Source of the DNA: Entoloma clypeatum
Taxonomy: Eukaryota; Basidiomycota; Agaricomycetes; Agaricales; Entolomataceae
DNA length: 64,000 nt
Assembly (NCBI GenBank): GCA_963565915.1
Contig: OY751488.1
Span: forward strand, 372,001-436,000
Reading direction: 5' to 3'
The translations under genes were made by a program, and so were the position numbers. Below, in pieces: positions 1-9,614 of the stretch. The notes beneath the pieces are model-generated. The model was not told the DNA's origin, made no database searches, and saw only the letters and a program-made list of their open reading frames with translations. Within the stretch, counting starts at the first letter, position 1, and every line of letters starts with the position of its first letter.

Positions 1-390
1 TGATTATGACATTGACTATAGTACGGCCCAGCAGACAAATGTACAACCCAGTTACTTAGTGAGCTACCATGCCAACATGTCCTCTATAGCGCAATCAATT
101 TGCGCTTATTTGTACGTGCAGGGTGCTTGTCAGCCTCGTACTGTCCCCAGACAGTGGTGACTTGGTGAGGTTGGGCCAGAGCTGAGCGAGAGTTCTGGCT
201 GGTGTTGAGAATAAGAACAAACAAGCCTAATATAACTGGTTGAGGCACAAGATCAACCAGTACCACCTCAACCCCAAATCATCACATGAGGACAAGGGGG
301 TTGCAGGACCCGAATCCTGAACCTGACGTGGGTGGGGGGGGGGGGTCTAGGTGGTCGAAAAAAAAAAGTTGACACCCCCCAGATCAACGA
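1..390. other. Unassigned flank with G homopolymer
   Basis: I recognise no gene, RNA or element end here. The one notable feature is a long run of G near 327-345, followed after a short spacer by a run of A near 359-367. A similar G-run/A-run pair recurs near 7962-8005, on the far side of the gene that Gypsy-1A interrupts. The stretch probably contains upstream sequence of the PHD-finger gene that becomes open at about 391, but I cannot define a start codon, promoter or 5' exon. Confidence 0.4.
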
Positions 391-667
391 TTGATAGGGT
401 TCAAATACAGCTCAAATAAGGCAGTCCTCAGTCCATTTGTCATTTTGTTGACCAGAAAGAAGCCTGAGGATCCCTTTGGGACCTTGCCGGAAGTACCAAA
501 CCCGATCTCAACTTGCCCATCCGCTGCCACTCTGCCGCCTACAAGTATAACACCTTTCCCCGACATTTCTTTCCCAACAATCACAAGTCCTCCGGCCCTC
601 GCTGCCCTGGCGCCCACCCCTCAACATGCCCCAGCTGCCAGTACGGGTGTGGTTCTCGCAACAGATG
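391..667 (+). pseudogene. PHD-finger protein gene, 5' part, split by Gypsy-1A
   Basis: An open frame rich in Pro, Ala, Thr and Ser (about residues 25-85) runs into the left end of Gypsy-1A. If the element and one copy of its AGATG target duplication are removed, the frame continues in register at 7560. There it reads into a basic Arg/Lys/Ser/Gly linker and then a Cys-rich PHD-type finger. No ATG marks the beginning, so the true 5' end is probably an upstream exon. The function is unknown; the Pro-rich N-terminus plus PHD finger suggests a chromatin- or transposon-associated protein, which is inference. Confidence 0.55.
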
Positions 668-1068
668 TGTTATGCTTAACAAACCGTTCCAAGGTTCGGG
701 CAGAGTATGCAGGAAGTGGAAAGGCGAAGAGCAATGTGATTGCTAAATCTAAGGAACCTACTACAGTACAAGAGGTTTATATAGGTACTGACTATAGGCG
801 GTAGCGGATGAGTCAGTACTGCGGAAGGCAGTGCGCATGAGTAAGGCGACTGCGGAAGGCTATGTATGATAAGTAAGCTGACTGCGGAAGCGAGTCAACG
901 TGGGAATGAAGTATACTAAAGGGGCTGACGAAGTAAAGGTAGTGAGTCAGACTGTGAATCGAAGGTTGCGAAAGTAAACATTAGACATAGTAAGTTCATA
1001 AGAGGGCGCCGCATTGGGCCGATAAGTAAAAATGATGACGTCGTCCGCATACCGTAGAGTCCGTAACA
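668..1068 (-). repeat. 3' LTR of Gypsy-1A
   Basis: A 401-bp repeat, nearly identical to 7154-7554. It is bounded by the short inverted ends TGTTA/TAACA. On the internal side (1069-1085) lies a purine-rich tract in element sense, GGAGAGGGGAACA, which is the expected polypurine tract. Confidence 0.95.
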
Positions 1069-1102
1069 TGTTCCCCTCTCCAAGCTCTGTGTCCTCACAG
1101 AG

Positions 1103-1474
1103 TCATTGTCCCCATCCCTCATTGTTGCTGGGATCGGACCAGTTCGGACTCTCCTTGAGGCTCCAATCGTATATCAATTCCTCGTTGATGGCTACAGCGA
1201 GTTCAAGACCCTTGATGGCCAGCTGAATACGTTGATTTTCAATGACGAGGGTGCTGGTGTAATTTCTGAGGATTTGTTTCTCTTCGGGAGTCGGGGCGAC
1301 GGGGAGGTTGGACAACGAATGAAGTCGGATATTCATCTGGCGATGAAGGAGGTCGGCAAGGGAAGTTTCGAGGGCATGGATTTGGTCTCTCATGGAGAGC
1401 GCTTCGTTCATAAGGGCGGCGATGGCGGGGTTGATGTCGGTGGTGGAAGTAGAGGTAACGATGGTGTTTGACAT
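1103..1474 (-). CDS. Gypsy-1 ORF3, extra protein downstream of pol
   Basis: An ORF of about 123 codons begins at an ATG 0.2 kb after the end of pol and stops just before the polypurine tract. The protein starts MSNTIVTSTSTTDINP, is rich in Thr/Ser at the N-terminus, and then has a long, probably helical, region with heptad-like Leu/Ile/Met spacing. It ends in an acidic, Trp-containing tail. An open frame also extends upstream of this ATG to 1645 without another ATG. The same ORF occurs at the same place in Gypsy-1B and 1C, so it is a family trait. I do not recognise the family. Position after integrase resembles the env slot, but no signal peptide or membrane segment is evident in the part starting at the ATG. 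Confidence 0.7.
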   Translation of the reverse strand: MSNTIVTSTSTTDINPAIAALMNEALSMRDQIHALETSLADLLHRQMNIRLHSLSNLPVAPTPEEKQILRNYTSTLVIENQRIQLAIKGLELAVAINEELIYDWSLKESPNWSDPSNNEGWGQ

Positions 1475-1671
1475 GGCGGCGAGGATGGTTGAGAGATAGA
1501 AGAAGAACGGGGTGGCGATATTGGGCAGGGAAGAGACTAGAGCGGAGAACTCGGTGTGTGGTTGACTGATGAGGTCGATACTGCCATGGGTTTCGAGAGC
1601 TTGTCTTTTATCGTGGACGAGACGGGTTCTGCCGATGGAAATCACGGATCAAATCTTGAGCGTTCTGCACA

Positions 1672-4600
1672 TTAGCTCGAGGTTCCGTAGGGTGACAACA
1701 GGGTCTCGTTGAACACAGGGTGAATCATTTTCCAAGTCTTCGGAAGATCAAGAAGGTACGCGCTAGCCCCTTTCTTCTCTAGGACTTTGAATGGTCCATG
1801 TCGGAGTGCGTTGAGTTTCTTCGAGGGACGGTTAGTCCTGATGTTAGTCCCTTCCAGCCACACCTTGTCTCCAATGCGGTAGTCCCAAGACAGACTTCAT
1901 CGTGTATCAACTATCTTTTTCATCTGATCCTGTGCTTGTTTCAGTGCTGCGTTGGCTTCTTCTCGTGCCTGGGTGAGTTTTTTCAAGAAGTCGTTGGCAG
2001 CCGGATTGGTATCTTCCAATACAAGCTCTCCCTTCCAAGGGTGTAAGCCATAGTTGAGATAGAATGGTGTGTGCTTCGTCGCCTGATGTTCTTTGTCATT
2101 GTACTGGAGGGCTGGTTTCTTCTTCTGGATAGCGTACTTCGGGGTTTCGTAGGGTGACAACAGGGTCTCATTGAACACAGGGTGAATCATTTTCCAAGTC
2201 TTCGGAAGATCAAGAAGGTACGCACTAGCTCCTTTCTTCTCTAGGACTTTGAATGGTCCATGTCGGAGTGCATCAAGTTTCTTTGAGGGGCGATCGGTCC
2301 TGATGTTAGTCCCTTCCAGCCACACCTTGTCTCCGATGCGATAGTTCTGAGACGGACTCCATTGTGTATCAACTGTCTTCTTCATCTGGTCCTGTGCTTG
2401 TTTTAGTGCTGCATTGGCTTCTTCTCGTGCCTGTTTGAGTTTTTTCAAGAAGTCGTTGGCAGCCGGATTGGTGTCTTCCAACACAAGTTCTCTCTTCCAA
2501 GGGTGTAAGCCATAGTTGAGATAGAATGGTGTGTGCTTCGTCGCCTGATGTTCTTTGTCATTGTACTGGAATTCAGCGATTGCGATCCATTCAGCCCAAT
2601 CATCTTGCAGATGGTTAACGAACTTTCGTAAGAATGCTTCTGTTTCCTGATGCGATCGTTCGGCCTGTCCATCGGTCTGTGGATGGTATGCGGTGGACAG
2701 GTTCCTTTTGATTCCTAGCATGCGGCAAAGTATCTCCATGAACTTCGCGGCGAACTGTGGTCCTCTGTCACTGATGATCTTTTTGGGGATCCCATGAAGC
2801 TTCCATATTTGATCCCGATAGATCTTGGCTAATCCTTCAGCCGATAATTCCACAGTTGTCGGAATGAGATGGAGCATCTTCGAATGTCTGTCTGTGATGA
2901 CCAGAATCGCATTCTTTCCATCGGACTCTGGTATCGGTCCCACAACATCAATCCCTATGTCTTCCCATGGATGACTTGGTGCTGCATGGGGATGTAGCGG
3001 AGCATGCCGTTTCTGTCTGTTGATCTTGTTGCGTTGACAGGTGTCACAACCTTTTACATATTTCTTCACATCATGCAGGATAGTAGGCCACCAGTAGGTA
3101 CGAGTGAGAAGTTCATGCGTCCGATATTGTCCTGGATGTCCAGCCACTGGTGCATCGTGTGATTCAAACATCAGTTCTTGACGCAGTTGTGGGTCTGGTG
3201 GAACATAGACTTGTTCGCCTGCATATGTGATGCCGTTTTCCTGTTGATACCAATCAGGATTCTTCTTTAGACCCTGGGCTACTTCTGTCTCCATGCGGTT
3301 TGAACCCTTGATGCGTGCAATCCACGGATTTTCAATGGTCGTGATGTTTCCAATCTTGATGGAATCAGATGTTTCACCCCCTTCAAAGAATTGTTCCTCC
3401 GTGAACATCTCCATTTGTATCACATCTTCTGATTCCAATCGTTTCAAGAATAGTCCCTCCTTGAGCATTTGGTCACTGCCTTGTGGTTCGAGTTCCGTTT
3501 CATACCAGGGTAAGCGCGATAGGATATCCGCTTTTGCATTTGTCTTGCCAGGCACATGCCGTAATTCGAAGTCATAATCTTGTAACTTCATCTTCCAACG
3601 CCTTTGTCGTTGATTTAGGTCCTGAGGACGGCAGAAATACTCCAGGTTCTTGTGATCAGTTAAGATCTCAAAGCATTCCCTGGCTTCGAGTAGATAGTGT
3701 CTCCAATCTTTCAGTGCTTCCATGACTGCCAAAAGCTCTTTGTCGTATATCTCATAATTTTGTTCGACCGCGGACATGGTCCGCGACAAGAACACGATAG
3801 GATGCCATTTGTTGTCCTGTTTTTGAGAGAGTACAGCCCCAATTGCATAGCCCGATGCATCGGTTTCGACCCTGAACTGTCCATCTGGTTTTGGTAATGC
3901 CAAGACTCGTGCCGATGTGATCGCCTGTATGAGACCTTCAAATGCTTTTTGTTCCGTTGGTCCCCAAGTAAATGCAGTGCCATCTGTAAGCGCAGTAAGT
4001 GGTTTCGTGATGTTTGAGTATCCTTCAATGAAGCGCCGGTAGAAGTTGGCAAACCCAAGGAACTTCTGGACTTCCTTTCTTTGATGTGGGTGCTCACCAG
4101 TTTCGGATTGTATCCACCTTCTCAGTTTCCATCTCAACACGTCCTTCACCAACAACATATCCCAATATGGGGCATTTCGTTACTTCCCAGAAACACTTTT
4201 TCTCCTTTAGGAACAAGTCATTGTCCGATAGGATCTGCAGAATTTCTTCGGTGTTTCGCGCGAGTTCTTCCTTGGTTTTACCAATAACCACAATGTCATC
4301 CATGTAGATCACGCAGATGCGTCGGCGGATCTGGTCCCAGAATAGACTAGCCATCATCCGAGAGAACGTTCCCGGGGAGTTGCAAAGGCCGAAAAACATA
4401 ACCAATGGTTCGAACAACCCTCGACTGGTGAGGAAGGCGGCCTTCCATTCATCGCCTTCCTTAATCCGGACGTTGTTGTAACCCCACATGATGTCCATCT
4501 TATTGAAGTAGACTGCATCTTTCAGCACGTCCAAGAGGTCGGAGATGCGTGGGAGTGGGAACTTGTCTTTGACCGTAAATTTGTTAACCATGCGGTAGTC

Positions 4601-5503
4601 TTGTACCAATCGTTTGGAACCATCCTTCTTGTTTATGAAGAAACAAGGAGAGGCATAAGGGGATTTGGATGGGCGGATCTTTCCAGTTGCTAGACCCTCG
4701 TCGATGAAAGCGTCCAATTCTTCTTGTTCCTTTTGTGTCATGGGATATGTATTTCCCCCTAGTTCCTTTGGTGCATCCGGTGTAAGTTCGATACCATGGT
4801 CCCATTCCCTTTCCTTTGGGATCTTATCAAAGTTCTCCTTCTCGAAGAGGTGAGCAAACCGATCAATGTATGAGGGTCATTTGGTTGTGGGAGGTGGTGT
4901 GGGAGTGACAGCTTCCAATATAGGGTCTCCAGGCTTCCATTTCTGATCCGACTTCTTGGGTGCGTCTTTGTCGCGTACCTCAACCATGCGGACCCGGTGT
5001 TTGCGACCATCAAGATTAACCTTGAAATCCGAATGTTTGGTTCGGCATGTTGTTGGGCACCGGTTGAACGTTACAGCGCCGGTTATCCAATTGATCGTAG
5101 GGTTGTGGTGTACCAACCAGTCATGTCCCAAGAGCATGTCGGTTCTCCCAATGTCCAGTACCATCGCTTCCATGGTTTCCTGATGTGTTCCCAAATCCAG
5201 CTTGACTTCGGCAAGTTGATTCGCTTTTTGTTGTCGATTTGGTGATCCATCCGCATTTAGAATTGCTATGGGTGGTATTCCTCGCGTGGGGAGGTTCTGT
5301 TCGCGTACTATTCTGGGATGGATGCATGTGCGTTCACATCCGCTATCAACCTCAGGTCGAATGACCTTTGGTCCTCGTCGTGTTTTGAGCTGAGCTAACA
5401 GCCTGATCTCTCATCGTTTCGGAGGTTTGTCTCCCTTCACAATCTTAGTCGACGCAGCGGCTCGCTTGGCAGGGATGACATAGGTTCTATTGTCTGCAGT
5501 CAT
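1672..5503 (-). pseudogene. Gypsy-1A pol (protease-RT-RNase H-integrase), broken
   Basis: In element sense the frame starts at the ATG at 5503 and encodes an aspartic protease around Asp-Ser-Gly-Cys, then RT with YMDD near 4300, RNase H, a His/Cys zinc-binding domain (HPGQ...CDTCQ) and the integrase core. Comparison with Gypsy-1C shows CGA-to-TGA stops at about 5413, 4879, 4107 and 1892 and one extra base near 4080. After the first integrase tail a block of about 460 bp (the tail from the motif YNDKEHQATK onward) is repeated. The reading frame then ends at 1672 without the chromodomain. Confidence 0.9.
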
Positions 5504-5553
5504 ACAAGGCAAGCAAGTCCGTTTAATAGATAGGGGTTGCGACTTAGCGTCGT

Positions 5554-6744
5554 TTAATCAGACCCTTCGGGAAAATCCTTCTCATCAGCTTCTAAGATTG
5601 TGGTTTCATCATTCTCGGCATCTTCTTCAGACACCTTCCTAACCCTTCCGGAGTTCTTCTTCGGCTTGCGGCAGTTGCGCGCAATATGGCCTTCTTGGTC
5701 ACAGTTGAAACACTTGCGACCATCTTTCTTCTTTGGAGCGCTGCAGTCCTTCGCGAGGTGACCGAAGCGTTGACAGTTGTAGCAACGGGCTACCCCTGCC
5801 TTGTCGATCTCCATGGCTTTGCCCTGACCACCATAAGTGGTACCCGATCTGGTGCGCATGTCGCCACCTCGGATGACCAGTGCATGTCCTTCCATCTGTC
5901 GTCCCTTGTTTCGGATCTCCTTTGCGTACTCGGTGTATGTCTTGCCATCACTAGCCACTTGTTCAGAGATTCTGCGGTTGACGTTCTTTTCTAGAATGTA
6001 TTTCCCAGTTTCTTTGCCAAGGTTTGACAGCTTCAAGAGCTCTTCGAATTCGTCCAAGAATTCATCAACGGTGCGTTTCTCTTGTCTCAGAACTTCGAGT
6101 CTTGCTTTGGCAGCAACCGATTTGTTGGCGATGGAGAATCGTGTGGCGATATCATCGGAGAAGCCTAGCCAGGTGATGTTCTCGTTGTCAACAGCAAGAG
6201 CGTCTAACTTGTTACTGGCCCAGTGCTTGCCGGACCCTTCCATCATGCGGGATAGCACTGCAAGAATCTTCTGATCATCTGTGAGGCTCTTCTGGAACCT
6301 GATGTATAGTTTGGTGGCTTTCCACCACTCATCAAAGGTGTGTCTGTCCTTGAACATCCCAGGATCCTTGATGATCTTGGATGTATCCATTGTTTGTACT
6401 GCCGGAGCTTCTGCCATGTCTAGAGTCTGCGGAGGAGAAGAGGAGTCGGATTGGTGGGATGAAGATGGGGTTCGGGATACAGGTAAGGGTTGAAAATGAG
6501 TCCCTGTTCTAGGCATCTGTTCGATATCTGACTGCGCGGAGTCAAAAGCAAATTCGTCAGGGGACTCGTCGGCGGAATCAGTGGCAAAACGTTTGGGGTA
6601 TTTCCTCTGTAGATCTCTAAGGAATCTCTGTTCCTGCGCGTCTGTTGGTTGCGAGAAGGGGTCAAGTCTCTCGTTTTGTGCCCAACAGTTGTACTCGATC
6701 TGTTGCTCGCTGGTGGTGAAGTGGGCGTAGATCTGTTCTTTCAA
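5554..6744 (-). CDS. Gypsy-1A gag (capsid-nucleocapsid)
   Basis: A 396-codon open frame. The first ATG in a good gag context starts MAEAPAVQTMDTSK; the frame is open farther upstream and overlaps the leader ORF in a different frame. It contains a retrotransposon-gag capsid region (FDEWWKATKLYIRFQ onward) and two CCHC knuckles, CYNCQRFGHLAKDC and CFNCDQEGHIARNC. An acidic tail follows. The product packages element RNA into virus-like particles. This ORF is intact although the adjacent pol is not, so 1A may still supply Gag. Confidence 0.9.
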   Translation of the reverse strand: MKEQIYAHFTTSEQQIEYNCWAQNERLDPFSQPTDAQEQRFLRDLQRKYPKRFATDSADESPDEFAFDSAQSDIEQMPRTGTHFQPLPVSRTPSSSHQSDSSSPPQTLDMAEAPAVQTMDTSKIIKDPGMFKDRHTFDEWWKATKLYIRFQKSLTDDQKILAVLSRMMEGSGKHWASNKLDALAVDNENITWLGFSDDIATRFSIANKSVAAKARLEVLRQEKRTVDEFLDEFEELLKLSNLGKETGKYILEKNVNRRISEQVASDGKTYTEYAKEIRNKGRQMEGHALVIRGGDMRTRSGTTYGGQGKAMEIDKAGVARCYNCQRFGHLAKDCSAPKKKDGRKCFNCDQEGHIARNCRKPKKNSGRVRKVSEEDAENDETTILEADEKDFPEGSD

Positions 6745-7004
6745 GTAAGATGTGATGATGTGGCTCTGGGACGTCTCGATGTGAGCGTCCTAATCAATCT
6801 TCTGATAACGGTTGTCTGGACACCAATAAACTCTCTGATCTCTGTGATCCGACCTGTCTGAGGTCCTTCTTGAACGCGAAAACTTTCGAGTTCGTTCTGT
6901 CGGGCGTTGTAACGCGCGATCTGGTGTTGTCGAGCAAGATGGATGCTCTCTGCTATCTCGCCGTGGGGGCGATGCTCGTCGTTGTCTAGTTCTTCGCCAA
7001 GCAC
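6741..7004 (-). CDS. Gypsy-1A leader ORF (gag N-terminal part), truncated
   Basis: An 87-codon frame overlaps the start of the gag frame and lies one base out of register with it. In Gypsy-1C the same frame is 148 codons long and begins earlier. Here a deletion of about 55 bp in the leader removed the N-terminus (junction near 7063). The protein is rich in Glu, Arg and Gln and looks helical. It may be the N-terminal part of Gag, joined by a -1 shift, or a separate small ORF; the sequence does not decide between these. Confidence 0.5.
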   Translation of the reverse strand: MLGEELDNDEHRPHGEIAESIHLARQHQIARYNARQNELESFRVQEGPQTGRITEIREFIGVQTTVIRRLIRTLTSRRPRATSSHLT

Positions 7005-7140
7005 CTGTTGTAAGATGCGACGGATCTCCGATTCGATGTACTGCTGGATGAGTGTAAAATCGATATGGTGAAGTCTTCAAAGAAGTGCGACGTCTTGACT
7101 CGTCTGGTAGTTGCTCTCTTTGCTCTGGGCGAACCTAACG

Positions 7141-7151
7141 AGATTTAGCAA
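7141..7151 (-). promoter_or_regulatory. Self-priming site of Gypsy-1A
   Basis: In element sense TTGCTAAATCT lies two bases after the 5' LTR. It is the exact 11-base complement of AGATTTAGCAA inside the LTR (7226-7236), which lies about 33 bases after the start of the TATATAAA box, where the transcript should begin. This is the geometry of Tf1/sushi-group elements, whose RNA 5' end folds back to prime reverse transcription instead of a tRNA. Confidence 0.7.
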
Positions 7152-7153
7152 CT

Positions 7154-7554
7154 TGTTATGCTTAACAAACCGTTCCAAGGTTCGGGCAGAGTATGCAGGA
7201 AGTGGAAAGGCGAAGAGCAATGTGATTGCTAAATCTAAGGAACCTACTACAGTACAAGAGGTTTATATAGGTACTGACTATAGGCGGTAGCGGATGAGTC
7301 AGTACTGCGGAAGGCAGTGCGCATGAGTAAGGCGACTGCGGAAGGCTATGTATGATAAGTAAGCTGACTGCGGAAGCGAGTCAACGTGGGAATGAAGTAT
7401 ACTAAAGGGGCTGACGAAGTAAAGGTAGTGAGTCAGACTGTGAATCGAAGGTTGCGAAAGTAAACATTAGACATAGTAAGTTCATAAGAGGGCGCCGCGT
7501 TGGGCCGATAAGTAAAAATTATGACGTCGTCCGCATACCGTAGAGTCCGTAACA
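7154..7554 (-). repeat. 5' LTR of Gypsy-1A
   Basis: A 401-bp repeat that differs from 668-1068 at about two positions. It contains the TATATAAA box and the predicted RNA start. It is followed by the AGATG target duplication at 7555-7559. Confidence 0.95.
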
Positions 7555-7559
7555 AGATG

Positions 7560-7887
7560 ATGTTTTGCAACTGCCGGGCGAAACCGTGATCAGGACCGGC
7601 AGGCGTTCAGGTCGAACGAGGAAATCCAAAGCTATCAACCTGAACAGATGTATTTGTGAGACGGAGATCACAGATGCATAGATTAAAATGGGACTTAATG
7701 TGATGGATTGTCGGGTGCCAGGGTGCGAGACAGTATGGGTGAGTGCAGTGTTTTGAGAGTCGCTTTCGTGGCCGGCCTGACTGTAAAAAATGCCCAGTTT
7801 CATAAGCAATGTTTGGGCTATGAGTTTGCACTGAAGGGTTGGTGTTGCGATAGTTGTAAGCCAAACGTCAGTCGGCGCTATGTCTAG
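7560..7887 (+). pseudogene. PHD-finger protein gene, 3' part
   Basis: This continues the frame of 391-667 after excision of Gypsy-1A. A basic linker leads to Cys-x-Cys, then Cys-x4-Cys (CRVPGC). A 59-bp intron (7739-7797, GTGAGT...CAG, with a CTGAC branch-like site) is followed by FHKQC and CCDSC. Together these form a C4HC3 PHD-type zinc finger near the C-terminus. The frame ends with TAG at 7885-7887. One in-frame TAG at 7679-7681, probably a CAG-to-TAG change, breaks it independently of the insertion. PHD fingers commonly bind histone tails; nothing more specific can be said. Confidence 0.6.
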
Positions 7888-8517
7888 ATGTCTCACTCGC
7901 ATATGTTTTGATGTCATGCAATATTACATACGTGAGCACTACATACCATAATAGGAAGGTGGGGGTGGGGGGGGGGGGGGGTCATCTGAGACCCAAAAAA
8001 AAAAGTTCGACGTCAGGTCCTTCATTCGCGTCCCGCCACCCCCTTGCACGAGGATGCCCTTGAACGAAATGATGCAGTCGCAGGACTTGATACCATTCCT
8101 CTTGTTTGTATTCGACGGTGAGCCCAGGCTGATCATCGTGCTCCTGACTGACTTGCTCTGTCATGTGATGAAATTATCAAGGTTCTCGACATGGACCCGA
8201 TTTCTAATGCTTGACCTGGTATTTTTGTCTATTTCCCGAGATCTGACATTGTAACATATAATTCGATTGACCCGACTAGCCGTAATTTTGCTAGAGATCT
8301 TTTTAATGCTTAATCTTTTGTCGCCGTCCGAGAGTGTCACAAATGTGGGGACGTGAGTTGAGCTTGGATATCCGCTACCTTATACAGAAAGGAAGAAGGC
8401 GAAAAGGAATAACCGTCAACTCTATATCGTAAAAGGAGAACAAGGAGCGATTTGGTAACGATGCTGGGATGCGGAGAAGAGGGGGGGGCAAGTACAACTG
8501 AAATATCTCCCGGTGAG
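7888..8517. other. Unassigned intergenic sequence with poly-G and poly-A runs
   Basis: No convincing gene is visible. A G-run near 7962-7981 is followed within 20 bases by a run of ten A. A short minus-strand ORF at 7982-8164 is open but has no recognisable domain and reads into the homopolymers. The part 8280-8517 is the 3' flank of the minus-strand coiled-coil ORF. Confidence 0.35.
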
Positions 8518-9012
8518 TCAGTCGTCTGGGAGAGGGGAACCAACCATGTCCTGAAGTACTGCAAGCTTTCTTTGCAGATGGGCGATGTACAGGCGGCAAT
8601 GAGAAGCCACCTTGCAAGCGTGTCGATAATGAGCGGATATTCTATCCAGCTGCTGCGCATGCTCGTCGACAAACCTCTCCGCAGTGCTGCGCTGGGTACA
8701 CATGGCGTCGATCTGATTCAGGAGATGGTCAATCTCGGCAAGGAGCTGCTCCTGATCCATATCCTCAGGGGGAGTCACAAAAACCAAAGTCTCATCGGAC
8801 CCATGTTTGGAAGGCAGGGGAAGAGTACACGATGAGGACGATGGAGAACCGTGAGGAGAATGTTGGCGGACGGAGGAACCGCGGTGGGAGTGTTGGCTGA
8901 CTGATGAGCCGCGAGGAGAATGATGATTGTGTGGGGCATCACCAGGAGAGCGTTGGCTAGATGGGAAACAGGGAGGAGAGTGTTTGCGGACAAAAACAAC
9001 CTCATCCCCGAG
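8518..9012 (-). CDS. Hypothetical protein with His/Ser-rich decapeptide repeats and coiled coil
   Basis: The minus-strand frame is open from about 9012 to the stop at 8518, about 164 codons. Its first third has five degenerate repeats of roughly ten residues (30 bp) with a core like QHSPHGSSV. After a Ser-rich linker comes an acidic, probably helical coiled-coil region (MDQEQLLAEIDHLLNQIDAM and on) with Leu/Ile heptads. There is no in-frame ATG at the upstream end and a stop lies just before it, so either an exon junction or a truncation sits near 9013. I do not recognise the family. Confidence 0.45.
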   Translation of the reverse strand, partial: LGDEVVFVRKHSPPCFPSSQRSPGDAPHNHHSPRGSSVSQHSHRGSSVRQHSPHGSPSSSSCTLPLPSKHGSDETLVFVTPPEDMDQEQLLAEIDHLLNQIDAMCTQRSTAERFVDEHAQQLDRISAHYRHACKVASHCRLYIAHLQRKLAVLQDMVGSPLPDD

Positions 9013-9574
9013 TTAGATTTGGTTAACAGATTAAAAACTGTAACGCCCCCACCTTGTTTGTGCTTCTCCGGAATATTCTGGAGAAAACGCGGTCAGCAAG
9101 AGACGGCATGACGGAGGCAAGAACATGCATGCATGCACATGACCGGAACATTAAGCCTGCCCTGAACAATAGGCATAGCGCCCGAGGAAGGACTGCACAG
9201 CCTCACTCACATACGAACAAGCACAGCGCAGGCTCCAATATTTTGCACGTGCGAAAGATAAGGTTTCGCAAGCAAGAAAGGGATTTCCCCTTTACAGTCG
9301 GCTATCATTGAAGGGTCAAATTCAACCTCCGAAGTGACGCTCAGGATGCACATCAACATTATTTTTTTTCACGGCGTGACCCGTTGACATATTTGACACC
9401 GACGGCAGTTATCGGAGCATCAAAATTGATAACCGACTGTACCTGTATTTTTTACAGGAGAGGCCTATTGATATGAAAATAGCAGGCTCCTAAACCATCC
9501 CCTCGACAAGCTTCAACACGTTCGCTATGCTATATATGTATTACCTCATTGTTTGGTTCACCCTTAACTACAAA
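9013..9574. other. Unassigned sequence, possible solo LTR
   Basis: No gene is evident. The stretch starts near TGTAACGCC (9039) and contains a TATA-like TATATATG near 9531, which is reminiscent of an LTR. I found no matching second copy and no clear target duplication, so this remains a guess. Confidence 0.2.
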
Positions 9575-9614
9575 CAAACCTGAAAACGGGAACAAGCTTG
9601 TGAGGACCCCGTGC

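Larger units (their letters stand above)
668..7554 (-). mobile_element. Gypsy-1A: Ty3/gypsy LTR retrotransposon, defective copy
   Basis: The element is 6,887 bp. Its two 401-bp LTRs start TGTTACGG and end GCATAACA in element sense, and differ at only about two positions by eye, so the insertion is young. The flanking 5-bp target duplication is AGATG (663-667 and 7555-7559). Internal order in element sense is self-priming site, truncated leader ORF, gag, pol, ORF3, polypurine tract, 3' LTR. pol carries four in-frame stops, a one-base frameshift and a roughly 460-bp duplication in the integrase tail, and it lacks the chromodomain seen in Gypsy-1C. It therefore cannot make a normal Pol and was presumably mobilised in trans. 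Confidence 0.95.

Noticed and set aside
1103..1645. Longer 180-codon version of ORF3 in 1A (also 21686-22228 and 54403-54945)
   Set aside because: The upstream extension has no ATG and overlaps the end of pol; I report the ATG-initiated 123-codon form.
3293..3897. Plus-strand ORFs within Gypsy-1A pol and gag
   Set aside because: Antisense shadows; the same occur in 1B and 1C in mirrored positions.
9039..9572. Solo LTR beginning TGTAACGCC
   Set aside because: No second copy, no convincing end and no target duplication.
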